DNA of 64,000 bases. Origin: Inia geoffrensis (Eukaryota; Chordata; Mammalia; Artiodactyla; Iniidae). This document shows positions 22,231-33,399 of the stretch, piece after piece (within the stretch, counting starts at the first letter, position 1; each line of letters opens with the position of its first letter). The translations under genes and the position numbers were made by a program. The DNA lies in assembly GCA_036417435.1 (NCBI GenBank), contig CM070904.1, forward strand, positions 16,908,835 to 16,972,834, written 5' to 3'. The notes under the pieces are model-generated. The model had not been told where the DNA came from and searched no databases. It saw only the letters and a list, made by a program, of their open reading frames with translations.

Positions 22231-25200
22231 ACGGGAATAGGAACATGCATATCGATAATTACCTTAAATGTAAATGGACTAAATGCTCCCACCAAAAGAC
22301 ACAGATTGGCTGAATGGATACAAAAACAAGACCCATATATATGCTGTCTACAAGAGATCCACTTCAGACCTAGAGACACATACAGACTGAAAGTAAGGGG
22401 ATGGAAAAAGATATTCCATGCAAATGGAAATCAAAAGAAAGCTGGAGTAGCAATTCTCATATCAGACAAAATAGACTTTAAAATAAAGACCATTACAAGA
22501 GACAAAGAAGGACACTACATAATGATTAAGGGATCGATCCAAGAAGAAGATATAACAATTGTAAATATTTATGCATCTAACACAGGAGCACCTCAATACA
22601 TAAGGCAAAAACTAACAGCCATAAAAGGGGAAATCGACAGTAATACACTCATAGTAGGGGACTTCAACACCCCACTTTCACCAATGGACAGATCATCCAA
22701 AATGAAAATAAATAAGGAAACACAAGCTTTAAATGATACACTAAACAAGATGGACTTAATTGATATCTATAGGACACTCCATCCAAAAACAACAGAATAC
22801 ACGTTTTTCTCAAGTGCTCATGGAACATTCTCCAGGATAGATCATATCTTGGGTCACAAATCAAGCCTTGGTAAATTTAAGAAAATTGAAATTGTATCAA
22901 GTATCTTTTTCGACCACAACACCATGAGACTAGATATCAATTACAGGAAAAGATCTGTAAAAAATACAAACACATGGAGGCTAAACAATACATTACTCAA
23001 TAATGAAGTGATCACTGAAGAAATCAAAGAGGAAATTAAAAAATACCTAGAAACAAATGACAATGGAGACACAACGACCCAAAACCTATGGGATGCTGCA
23101 AAAGCAGTTCTAAGAGGGAAGTTTATAGCAATACAAGCCCATCTTAAGAAGCAGGAAACATCTCGAATAAACAACCTAACCTTACACCTAAAGCAATTAG
23201 AGAAAGAAGAACAAAAAAACCCCAAATTTAGTAGAAGGAAAGAAATTATAAAAATCAGATCAGAAATAAATGAAAAAGAAATGAAGGAAACAATAGCAAA
23301 GATAATAAAACTAAAAGTTGGTTCTTTGAGAAGATAAACAAAATAGATAAACCATTAGCCAGACTCATCAAGAAAAAAAGGGAGAAGACTCAAATCAATA
23401 GAATTAGAAAGGAAAAAGGAGAAGTAACAACTGACACTGCAGAAATAAAAATGATCATGAGAGATTACTACAAGCAACTCTATGCCAATAAAATAGACAA
23501 TCTGGAAGAAATGGACAAATTCTTAGAAATGCACAAACTACCAAGACTGAATCAGGAAGAAATAGAAAATATGAACAGACCAATCACAAACACTGAAATT
23601 GAAACTGTGATTAAAAATCTTCCAACAAACAAAAGCCCAGGACCAGATGGCTTCACAGCTGAATTCTATCAAGCATTTAGAGAAGAGCTAACACCTATCC
23701 TTCTCAAACTCTTCCAAAACATAGCAGAGGGAGGAACACTCCCCAATTCCTTCTACGAGGCCACCATCAACTTGATACCAAAACCAGACAAGGATGTCAC
23801 AAAGAAAGAAAACTACAGGCCAATATCACTGATGAACATAGATGCAAAAATCCTCAACAAAATACTAGCAAACAGAATCCAACAGCACATCAAAAGGATC
23901 ATACACCATGATCAAGTGGGGTTTATTCCAGGAATGCAAGGATTCTTCAATATACGCAAATCTATCAATGTGATAAACCATATTAACAAATTGAAGGAGA
24001 AAAACCATATGATCATCTCAATAGATGCAGAGAAAGCTTTTGACAAAATTCAACACCCATTTATGATAAAAACCCTACAGAAAGTAGGCATAGAGGGACC
24101 TTTCCTCAACATAATAAAGGCCATATATGACAAACCCACAGCCAACATCATCCTCAATGGTGAAAAACTGAAAGCATTTCCACTAAGATCAGGAACAAGA
24201 CAAGGTTGCCCACTCTCACCACTCTTATTCAACATAGTTTTGGAAGTTTTAGCCACAGCAATCAGAGAAGAAAAGGAAATAAAAGGAATCCAAATCGTAA
24301 AAGAAGAAGTAAAGCTGTCACTGTTTGCAGATGACATGATACTGTACATAGAGAATCCTAAAGATGCTACCAGAAAATTACTAGAGATAATCAATGAATT
24401 TGGTAAAGTAGCAGGATACAAAATTAATGCACAGAAATCTCTGGCATTCCTATATACTAGTGATGAAAAATCTGAAAGTGAAATCAAGAAAACACTGCCA
24501 TTTACCATTGCAACAAAAAGAATAAAATACCTAGGAATAAACCTACCTAGGGAGACAAAAGACCTGTATGCAGAAAATTATAAGACACTGATGAAAGAAA
24601 TTAAAGACGATACAAATAGATGGAGGGATATACCATGTTCTTGGACTGGAAGAATCAACATTGTGAAAATGACTCTACTACCCAAAGCAATCTATAGATT
24701 CAATGCAATCCCTATCAAACTGCCACTGGCATTCTTCACAGAACTAGAACAAAAAATTTCACAATTTGTATGGAAACACAAAAGACCCCGAATAGCTAAA
24801 GCAATCTTGAGAGCGAAAAACGGAGCTGGAGGAATCAGGCTCCCTGACTTCAGACTATACTACAAAGCTACAGTAATCAAGACAGTATGGTACTGGCACA
24901 AAAACAGAACGATAGATCAATGGAACAGAATAGAAAGCCCAGAGATAAACCCACGCACATATGGACACCTTATCTTTGATAATGGTGGCAGGAATATACA
25001 GTGGAGAAAGGACAGCCTCTTCAATAAGTGGTGCTGGGAAAACTGGACAGCTACATGTAAAAGCATGAGCTTAGATCACTCCCTAACACCATACACAAAA
25101 ATAAGCTCAAAATGGATTAAAGACCTAAATGTAAGGCCAGAAACTATCAAAATTTTAGAGGAAAACATAAGCAGAACACTCTACGACATAAATCACAGCA

Positions 25201-26044
25201 AGATCCTTTTTGACCCACCTCCTAGAGCAAGGGAAATAAAAACAAAAATAAACAAACGGGACCTAATGAAACTTCAAAGCTTTTGCACAGCAAAGGAAAC
25301 CATAAACAAGACCAAAAGACAATCCTCAGAATGGGAGAAAATATTTGCAAATGAAGCAACTGACAAAGGATTAATCTCCAAAATTTACAAGCAGCTTATG
25401 CAGCTCAATAACAAAAAAACAACCCAATCCAAAAATGGGCAGAAGACCTAAATAGACATTTCTCCAAAGAAGATACGCAGACTGCCAACAAACACATGAA
25501 AGAATGCTCAACATCATTAATCATTAGAGAAATGCAAATCAAAACTACAATGAGATATCATCTCACACCAGTTAGAATGGCCATCATCAAAAAATCTAGA
25601 AACAATAAATGCTGGAGAGGGTGTGGACAAAAGGGAACCCCCTTGCACTGCTGGTTGGAATGTGAATTGGTTCAGCCACTATGGAGAACAGTTTGGAGGT
25701 TCCTTAAAAAACTAAAAATAGAACTACCATATGACCCAGCAATCCCACTACTGGGCATATACCCTGAGAAAACCAAAATTGAAAAAGAGGCGTGTACCAG
25801 AATGTTCATCGCAGCTCTATTTACAATAGCCCGGAGATGGAAACAACCTAAGTGCCCATCGTCAGATGAATGGATAAAGAAGATGTGGCACGTATACACA
25901 ATGGAATATTACTCAGCGTTAAAAAGAAACGAAATTGAGCTATTTGTAATGAGGTGGATAGACCTCGAGTCTGTCATACAGAGTGAAGTAAGTCAGAAAG
26001 ACAAAGACAAATACCGTATGCTAACACATATATATGGAATTTAA
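22231..26044 (+). pseudogene. L1b ORF2 (endonuclease-RT), start lost and two frameshifts
   Basis: Three collinear open segments make one ORF2: about 22306-23303, 23304-25420 (open to a stop at 25451) and about 25421-26044. The expected start codon is ACG at 22231 (L1a has ATG), with TAG two codons upstream. A 1-bp deletion near 23303 and loss of about 4 bp in an A-rich stretch near 25415-25420 shift the frame. Motifs are kept: endonuclease [20 protein letters not shown] and [38 protein letters not shown] and FADDM (24324-24338); and the cysteine-rich end [18 protein letters not shown]. The protein would nick DNA at TT/AAAA and perform target-primed reverse transcription, but this copy cannot make it whole. 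Confidence 0.93.
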
Positions 26045-26419
26045 GAAAAAAAAAATGTTATGAAGAACCTAGGGGTAAGACAGGAATAGAGACACAGACC
26101 TACTGGAGAACAGACTTGAGGATATGGGAGGGGGAGGGGTGAGCTATGGGAGGGCGAGGGAGGGGCATGGACATATATATACTAACAAACGTAAGGTAGA
26201 TAGCTAATGGGAAGCAACCGCTTGGCACAGGGATATCAGCTCGGTGCTTTGTGACTGCCTGGAGGGGTGGGATAGGGAGAGAAGGAAGGAGGGAGACGCA
26301 AGAGGGAAGAAATATGTAAACGTCTGTATATATATAACTGATTCACTTTGTTATAAAGTAGAAACTGACACACTATTGTAGAGCAATTTTAACCCAATAA
26401 AGATGTTAAAAAAAAAAAC
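26045..26419 (+). other. L1b 3'UTR with G-rich block and polyadenylation signal
   Basis: Contains two clusters of G-runs, the second (26148-26165) reading GGGAGGGCGAGGGAGGGG, then TATATATAACTGATTCACTT, AATAAA near 26396 and an A-tail. The C-rich reverse complement of this block is recognisable in L1a (2400-2450). G-rich 3'UTRs are typical of mammalian L1. Confidence 0.85.
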
Positions 26420-26431
26420 AAAATACGTTTA

Positions 26432-26661
26432 GGGCTTCGCTGGTGCCGCAGTGGTTGGGGGTCCGCCTGCCGATGCAGGGGGAGTGGGTTCGTGCCCCAG
26501 TCCGGGAGGATCCCATGTGCCACAGAGCGGCTGGGCCCGTGAGCCATGGCTGCTGAGCCTGCGCGTCTGGAGCCTGTGCTCCACGGCAGGAGAGGCCACA
26601 GCAATGAGAGGCCCGCGCACTGCAAAATAAATAAATAAATAAAATAAAAATAAAAAAATAA
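26432..26661 (+). mobile_element. Short CHR SINE inserted at the L1b 3' junction
   Basis: GGGCTTCGCTGGTGCCGCAG head, B box GGTTCGTGCCC, body to GCCCGCGCACTGC, and a (AAAT)n tail. Flanks AAAATACGTTTA (26420-26431) and AAAATACATTTA (26662-26673) differ by one base, so it used L1b's own 3' target-site copy as its target. It is therefore younger than L1b. Confidence 0.93.
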
Positions 26662-26673
26662 AAAATACATTTA

Positions 26674-26705
26674 AACAGTAAAAAATATAATGTACATGAG
26701 GCAAA
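26674..26705 (+). mobile_element. Old L1 3' end, right part
   Basis: AACAGTAAAAAATATAATG aligns loosely to the old L1 wording GGTAAATTTTATGTTATG that should follow 19606, so it looks like the displaced end of the element at 19112. Confidence 0.4.
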
Positions 26706-27363
26706 TTGTTAGTGCTCAATAAATGGCTTTCCATGAAAAAATAAAATAGATAGAATTGAAAAATAGACATATGCTTCCTTCAAATGTTTTCTTTGCATGT
26801 GTATTTGACAATTCTGATATAGGCTCGAAACGTTTCACGATGGATTGAAATTCACAGCTTTTTTGCATAGTTATGTCAATAGTACACCATATACATTTCT
26901 CAGTTATAAAATATTTAAAATGTAGCAAGAATTTAAAGATTTTTGTTAATTACTCTTAACCATGTTATTCTGTGTAATTAACATTTTTCCTAATTTTTAT
27001 ATTATCTTTTCTAAGCCTATTTTAAAATACTATTATTATAAGTTCACTTTCTTAAGTTCTTGCAAAATGTCTTCTTTTTTATAGAAATAACTATTTTAAT
27101 TACTTTATTTAATCAGCCTATACCCTAGTTAATGAAATTACATAATTGTGAGTTCAAACAGACATAAAGAGGAATGTATCAAATAGTAGGAAGAAAAACA
27201 CAGATACGTTAGTCACTCTGTTTTGCTAAGACATGAAAAGCACATTTGACTTAGTGAACTGGTTAAAAGAGATCAATTAGAGAGAATTCTATCATAGACA
27301 CTTTACTTATTGAATTAGCTGGAAGTTGAAGATGACTAATAAAGACAGATGAAGATGCCCACT
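26706..27363. other. AT-rich DNA, nothing recognised
   Basis: No gene or confident repeat in about 650 bp. Confidence 0.5.
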
Positions 27364-27595
27364 AGTGCTAGTTTGGGCTCCAACGCCAGCCTCAATGTTT
27401 AATTTTAGCCCATCACCACCCCCCTTGTCCTTTACTAACTGTATGATTTGCATAAATTACTTAACCTTTTTGTGCTTTTGTTTTCTTATATATAAAATGA
27501 TATGAAATAAAATTATACATAACCCAGATTTTTATGAAAATTAAATGCATAGATTACAAGTAAAACGCATATTGCTAGAGATAAATAAAAGTTAC
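27364..27595 (+). mobile_element. MIR SINE fragment
   Basis: AACTGTATGATTTGCATAAA, TTACTTAACCTTTTTGTGC and a following TATAAAATGATATGAAAT stretch match the MIR core and tail order. Strongly diverged. Confidence 0.65.
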
Positions 27596-29092
27596 TTTAA
27601 GGAAAACAAAAGACAGAGACTCTCTTGAGGAGAGTTCTAGAACGTTTGTTCAAATGGAAAATTCAAGGAGTACTGAGACTACGTCTTGTTTTGTAGATAT
27701 TTGATTGTTGGTTAGAAAACTGTCATTTATTAGGACATAGTGGGTTAGTCTAAAGCACTGGCCAAGAAAAGGAAGAGAATCTTATCTCTAATTTTCAGGG
27801 CTAAGTCATACAGACAGTCTGTGATTCTCGTTCCCTGCACTTGATTTACTGTGGTGAACATATACTGATACAGGGTAATTACAGAATACAAACTACCAAT
27901 TTATGTCAGATAGAAATATTGTTCTTTGTGGTAGGCAGCTGCTCCACCTGGATCTACCCTGAGAAATGTGAGTAATGTGCCTCCAGACTTGACTAGGATT
28001 AATCCTGCCACGTGTAGGATCCCCCATGACCATGGCCATCCTGTCATTACAGCAGATTGAGGTAGACCACTGACCCATTTGGGCTAATTAGTTTCTTTCT
28101 CCCAAGCATTTGAAACTAGGGTTGAAAGATGATATGTAGTTAGTTTCTTTTGATATTCAAACTGAGAAGATACATAAACTGACAAGCTGTGAAGCAACAG
28201 CATTCTACTACTTATATGAAAAGGCAGGAAAAAAGCATTTGGCTGAGAAAAGAATTAATAAATTCTCAGATAAAGACAGAAATACGTGATACATTCTTAA
28301 AAGACGAAGACAGAAACGGCTTTGTTTCTTGTTTTCCAGGTCCCAAATCGAGTCTTTTGAGAGTCTGACTATACTTATTGCCCTTTCTTTCTTATAAACA
28401 ATTCCTCCTTTTTTGCTAGAGTTAATTTGAGTGAATTCTTGTTCTCAACCAAAAGATCACTGACCATGAAGAAAATGGGTCAGGTAATAACTGCCCGTGG
28501 TCAGGCTTCCTCCATCAGATAAAAGGGAGGAGAAGCAATTGTGTGCGAAATTCCAACTAAAAGCACTGAATTATTTTGGCCAGAAGTAAAGAGAGGAAGA
28601 GAAAGAAACTATGTTTTTTTTCTAAGTTTAATTAATCAGGCTATGGCCTACATATTAAATTTAATTTTCTCAGAGGATGCCAGTTCAAAAAAACATCTGG
28701 AATCAGAAGTCCTTAGATGTATTATGAAGTAGATTTTGTATTTTAAAAAGATCTCACTGGGGTTAAGCTAAAATCGCCCTGACAATAAAAGAGTCTGCAA
28801 AAAGTAAGAATTTATTAAGCCCAATGCTCAGAGTACCTAAGTAAAAATTAATTGGTGGTGATAGACACACACCTCCTACCTCAGAGCCCTCTCTGTTCCC
28901 CAGAGCCAAAGATGCATTTACTTTAACTGGGATTTTTAGCCAGATATTTCTGTGTGCAAAAACTTCCAAAACTATAAAAGCCTTCTCAGGAGGGGAGGGC
29001 CTTCTTGTCAAATTCCTTGAGCACCTTAAGGGGACTTTTAAGTTCATAATCTGATTTCGCCTACTCAAATTTTACATTTTCCAAAGACACTG
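27596..29092. other. Unassigned intergenic DNA
   Basis: About 1.5 kb. The longest frames (27893-28078 minus, 28541-28732 plus, 28763-29068 minus) lack recognisable domains or codon structure. No clear repeat. Confidence 0.5.
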
Positions 29093-30150
29093 ATTCATTC
29101 ATTCCACAAACATTTATTGAGCAACTTCTAAGTGGCCAGTTTGGTGCTAGGTTTCTTAAGAGGCAGGTATGAAAACCAGTCTTTTATCTTAAGGAATTCA
29201 ACTCAAGGAAAGAGAAAAGTAGAGAAACAACTGCAATAAAACACCAAGACATATGTGCTCATGAATACTTTGAAGTGAAGAAGGGAACTCACTTCATTTT
29301 GTGTGGAGATGGGAGAGTGAAAGTTTCTTGAGAGAGATAAATCGTGAATAATGAGTCTTTGGGGGCAAGAGGACCTTCCTATCAGAGAAAACAGCATGTG
29401 AGCAAAGTCACAGAGAAATTGTAAGCAGCTTTTGTCAGGAAGGAGCTCTTTACAGGAAAGAGCTCTCTGAAGGAGGCCCCTTTTGTCTTGTCACTAAGCT
29501 TAAACCACGCACCCCCATGCCCTACACATCTCCAGCCGTAGCACACCTTTCAAATCTTTTGATCACACAATACCTTGTCTAAGCTGTTGGTTCCTTCCAT
29601 AGATCAAAGAAGTCGAGATGAAGAATAAGTACTTAATAGATGACCACATCTCCTCCCTAGCTTCCCCTTCAGTAATCTCACGAACAAACTGTGTGAACAA
29701 GATAGCATGAAAGAAACATCACAAGGAGTTGACAAGTGGGGGATGATGGAGACTCTGACCCCCACCTCAGTGATTAACTGAGATGACTTCCCTTTTTCCC
29801 ATTAAAATCTTTCATGGCCAAGCAGAATCTTCAAAAGCGGTTTTGGGGGACACTAAGTTCACCATCTCCCCAGGTTGCTGGCATTCTGATTAAAAGCAAC
29901 TTTCCTTTCTACCAGCATTTGCCTCTTTCCAGTATTGATTTTCAAGTTTGGTGACAAAATGGCAGAATATGGGGCAAGGGCTCTGGGGGGGTGGGGGAGG
30001 GAGTGATAAAAGTAGTCTGCAGATGAGGAGGGATGAGGTCTAGAAGGCGTGTTCAAGACTATGCTTAGGGATTGAGATTTTGTCTTAAAGGCCTTTAAAA
30101 CATATTGAAGGCTATAAACAAAGAAATGAAATGTTTAAATTTCATATTTG
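29093..30150 (-). mobile_element. L2 LINE fragments
   Basis: TTCATTCATTCCACAAACAT followed by TTATTGAGCAACTTCTAAG is the antisense L2 3' end. At about 30050-30125, GGGATTGAGATTTTGTC and TATTGAAGGCTATAAAC resemble further L2 antisense wording. The stretch between (about 29450-29930) is unassigned. Confidence 0.6.
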
Positions 30151-30704
30151 TCATGTATATTTTTATATTAAATAATGACGAGATATAGCAGCTACCATTT
30201 TCTGACCATCTCTAATAGGTTAATAAATCTTGTGGGGAATAACTAATATCCAGCAAAAGTTGAGTAAGAAGGTATAGAAAGTTTATCAAATTTTTCTGGG
30301 TTGACCAGGCAATAATTTTAGAACAAGAACTGAAATCTATATCTGAGTTCATGTCCATTCCACTATACCACCTGCTTCCTGAATGAGAATCCAGGTTTAG
30401 AAGTTAAACTTCACGGCCTCTCTAATGTGTTATTCTTGATGCTTTCACTGGCACAGGTCTTTGGGCTGGGATAGAAGTCAAAACCATTGCCTATCATCAC
30501 AATGACTGACTTGAGAGGGAGAATGATTCGTTAGAATTCATACTAATTCGAACCAGCTAGTATGTCGTATGCTACCGCTTATGTACATCACACCCCCCAA
30601 AACGTTTTTGTGTCTCTATTATATAACTTATTTTGTTTCACATTAAACTATATTTTCTTTGAGGGCAAGAAATATGGCTTATTTTCTTTCATAATAATAA
30701 TGAT
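30151..30704. other. Unassigned intergenic DNA
   Basis: No gene or confident repeat. Confidence 0.5.
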
Positions 30705-30880
30705 CCCCAAATTATTTACACTGTACCAGGCTGTGTTCCAGTCAGCTCATTTTCTTTTTAACAAATACTCAATTCAACCCTGTGAAGTTAATATTCTTCC
30801 TATCTTAAAGATAAGGAAACTAAGGTACCAAATGGTTCAGAATTGTCTGAGGTCATTCATCAAGTAAGTGCTAGATTCAG
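30705..30880 (-). mobile_element. MIR SINE fragment
   Basis: CAACCCTGTGAAGTTAATAT, CTTAAAGATAAGGAAACTAA and GAGGTCATTCATCAAGTAAG follow the reverse complement of MIR (CCCATTTTACAGATGAGGAA... order). Confidence 0.75.
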
Positions 30881-30884
30881 GATT

Positions 30885-30962
30885 TTTTATGTAATATATA
30901 TGTATTTTTTATGACATGTATTATTATGTATTATTATTTTATGACATGTATTATGACATTAT
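30885..30962. repeat. Small AT-rich tandem repeat
   Basis: Three partial copies of a TTTATGACATGTATTAT motif occur in about 75 bp. Local slippage product. Confidence 0.7.
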
Positions 30963-31192
30963 TTAGAGGGGAGTTATTACCAAGACTGAGAATTGTAATA
31001 GCTGCAGTTCAATTTTTAAGGCTTAGTGGCTCAAAGCTTGGTAAATAAGCACCTCGCTGAGACTTTTAAATAGTATTGGAGCAGAGATAAGTTTATGAGT
31101 TAGCTATAAAATTATAATTAGGTTATGAAAAGGAAGCCTCATTTAGTGGCAGTCAACAAACAAATAAGGATCTTCAGATTAGAAAAGTCTCC

Positions 31193-31411
31193 CTTTTTTT
31201 TTTTTTTTTTTTTTTTTTTTGCAGTATGCGGGCCTCTCACCGTTGTGGCCTCTCCCGTGTGGAGCACAGTCTCCGGACGCGCAGGCTCAACGGCCATGGC
31301 TCACGGGCCCAGCCGCTCCGCGGCATGTGGGATCTTCCCAGACCGGGGCACGAACCCACGTCCTGTGCATGGGCAGGCGGACTCTCAGCCACTGCGCCAC
31401 CAGGGAAGCCC
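31193..31411 (-). mobile_element. Short CHR SINE, minus strand
   Basis: A long T-run at 31193-31220 (the A-tail), then GCAGTATGCGGGCCTCTCAC and, at the right edge, CTGCGCCACCAGGGAAGCCC, which is the reverse complement of the CHR head. I could not find a clear target-site duplication. Several 60-100-codon frames over it are spurious. Confidence 0.95.
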
Positions 31412-32424
31412 TTCATCATCTTTTAAAACATGACCTCCAAGGTTACCAAACCCACCTGCATCGAGGTGGTGGAAAGGGAAGGGTGTGTATGACATGTCTA
31501 ACTGTAAAGGAGTCTGGGAAATGGGCTTAGTGAAAGCCACCTATCTCTGACACATTGGCATTTTCCTGATCCCTGGTGCTGGCTCTGCACTGCACAGTCT
31601 CCAGCTAAAGTCAGTCATAATAAGACGAAAAGAGATGTATATAAAGCGAGTGGCAAAAGGAGAGAAGAGTTTTCGTTGTACTAAGCTTTGGTAAAAATAA
31701 AAACAAAAATGTGCCTGTTGATGGAGGAGAATTGATATTTGAGTAAATAGGGCTGGCAGACAAGACTGGAGTTTTCTGCTTTGTTGATACTCGTAATAGT
31801 TACGATGTGTGAAACTAAGGCCACATAACCCTATCAAATGAGTAGAGTATGGAAAAACAGTCTTGGCACTCCTAATCATCCTCTTGTCCCCAACCATGCT
31901 GAGTTTATGAGTAATAACATTTATCCAGTGGTTTTCCCAGTTAAAACACCAGAAATATTAAGTCTACTTCTATCTTAATCTAAAATATCATGGAGGCGGT
32001 TGTGAAATTCTTTAATTTACTTCTCAGGAGACTTAGTGAGGATATGGGCTCAGTAGTATATTCTAATTGCTATCATCTTTAATGGCAATAGTAATCTGGA
32101 AAATGTGATCCCTTAAGTTTAGAGAGAGATGCAAACTGACTTTTCACTAAATTAAAAAATAATTTGGTTTTGGCTGCCGCCCCAGGTTTACACAATGGCT
32201 TCTAGCAAAAGCGTTTGTGAAAATTGTCAAGTCTGATGTTGGGATCTCACAGCTGGACTACAAACCCACTATATGCACCCACTATTTTGATTTAAGAACT
32301 CTAAAACCTTGTGTCCACAAGCTCCAGGTATTCTTAGGACTGAGAGCTATACCAGAACATCAGAGACATTATAAAATATAATTCTTTATTAAAAGAAGCA
32401 ATGGGGAAAACAACACTTCTTTTT
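31412..32424. other. Unassigned intergenic DNA
   Basis: About 1 kb without a recognised gene or repeat; the 118-codon minus frame at 31541-31897 has no domain signature. Confidence 0.5.
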
Positions 32425-32562
32425 TTATATTTGAATTTTGTTTTACTTTATTTTTTTATACAGCAGGTGTTTATTAGTTATCCATTTTATACATATTGGT
32501 GTATACATGTCAATCCCAATCTCCCAGTTCATCCCACCACCACCTCCCGCCCCCCCAACACT
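32425..32562 (-). mobile_element. Cetartiodactyl L1 3'UTR fragment
   Basis: TTTTATACAGCAGGTGTTTA, TTAGTTATCCATTTTATAC, GTCAATCCCAATCTCCCAGT and CATCCCACCACC are antisense wording of a common cetartiodactyl L1 3' end. Confidence 0.75.
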
Positions 32563-33247
32563 TCTTTTTAATTTCTTTTCCTCGTTAATAAAAATTGCTC
32601 TTTGTTGATGTTTTCCTTGAGCATTCGGTCCCTATGGTGGGATATTGTTATCATTGAGTAAAGCCAGCTCAGTGCCTAATGTTGCATCTCTAAATCATTG
32701 TGCAAAACGTTATTGTAAAGTCGATCATTAGAGCTTGAGGATCGTCACGCACTTTAAACCAGAACCGTAGAAAGCCTGAGATGTCCGCGATGATGAACAG
32801 CTCCTTAAAAACTTGTGAGGGTAATTGCACAGATTTCTTACAATTGCTCAATTTTAAAAGAGAAATGGTGTTGGTATTTTTCTCATTCTTCCTCATAAGG
32901 GATGCGTCTATGCTCATAGAATAAGGTGACTCATCACGACTTTGTCACAGTGAGTGGACAGAAGGCAAAAGCCAGAACTCCAACATTATCCAGCAGCTGT
33001 CACTTCCATTTAAGGGGCTGACACATCTTCTCATGAACACTGCCTGAGGCAACCTTTTGCAAACTGTTCACATAATAATTGAGAAAACCTGGAAGAAGTT
33101 TTCTCCAACATAATTTTAGGAGTTGACTTAACATGAAATGGTAAGCTAGTCTTACCAGCATTATTTAAGAATGACATTTTTCTCTTGTTTCGAGAATTAA
33201 TTCAGATTTTTGAGGATCTTGTAATGTCATTTCTTCCTTTAGGTTAT
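32563..33247. other. Unassigned intergenic DNA
   Basis: No gene or confident repeat. A 75-codon minus frame (32690-32917) has no recognisable feature. Confidence 0.5.
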
Positions 33248-33265
33248 AAAGAGTGCTTTTTCCAG

Positions 33266-33381
33266 GGATTTCCCTGAAGGTCTGGTGGTTAAGACTCTAC
33301 TCTTCCACTGCAGGGGGCACAGGTTCTATCCCTGGTTGGGGAACTAAGGTCATGCATGCTGCAGGGCAAGGCCAAAAAGAT
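33266..33381 (+). mobile_element. Monomeric CHR-related SINE
   Basis: GGATTTCCCTGAAGGTCTGG head, TTCCACTGCAGGGGGCACAG, B-box-like GGTTCTATCCC and a short tail. Direct repeats AAAGAGTGCTTTTTCCAG (33248-33265) and AAAGAGTGATTTTTCCAG (33382-33399) differ at one base. Same head-only architecture as the element at 11871. Confidence 0.92.
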
Positions 33382-33399
33382 AAAGAGTGATTTTTCCAG

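Larger units (their letters stand above)
19793..26419 (+). mobile_element. L1b: near-full-length young L1 LINE
   Basis: The 5' end has AAGAAAGATGGCGGAAGAG, including a YY1-like AAGATGGCGG as at the start of human L1. There follow a 5'UTR of about 1.47 kb with a tandem unit and pyrimidine tract, ORF1 (21267-22172), a short spacer, ORF2 (about 22231-26044), a G-rich 3'UTR, AATAAA near 26396 and an A-tail. It is much less decayed than L1a or L1c. ORF1 is open; ORF2 has a lost start codon and two frameshifts, so autonomous activity is unlikely. Confidence 0.96.

Noticed and set aside
31541..31897. 118-codon minus-strand frame
   Set aside because: No recognisable domain, no splice or promoter context, not backed by a repeat protein either.
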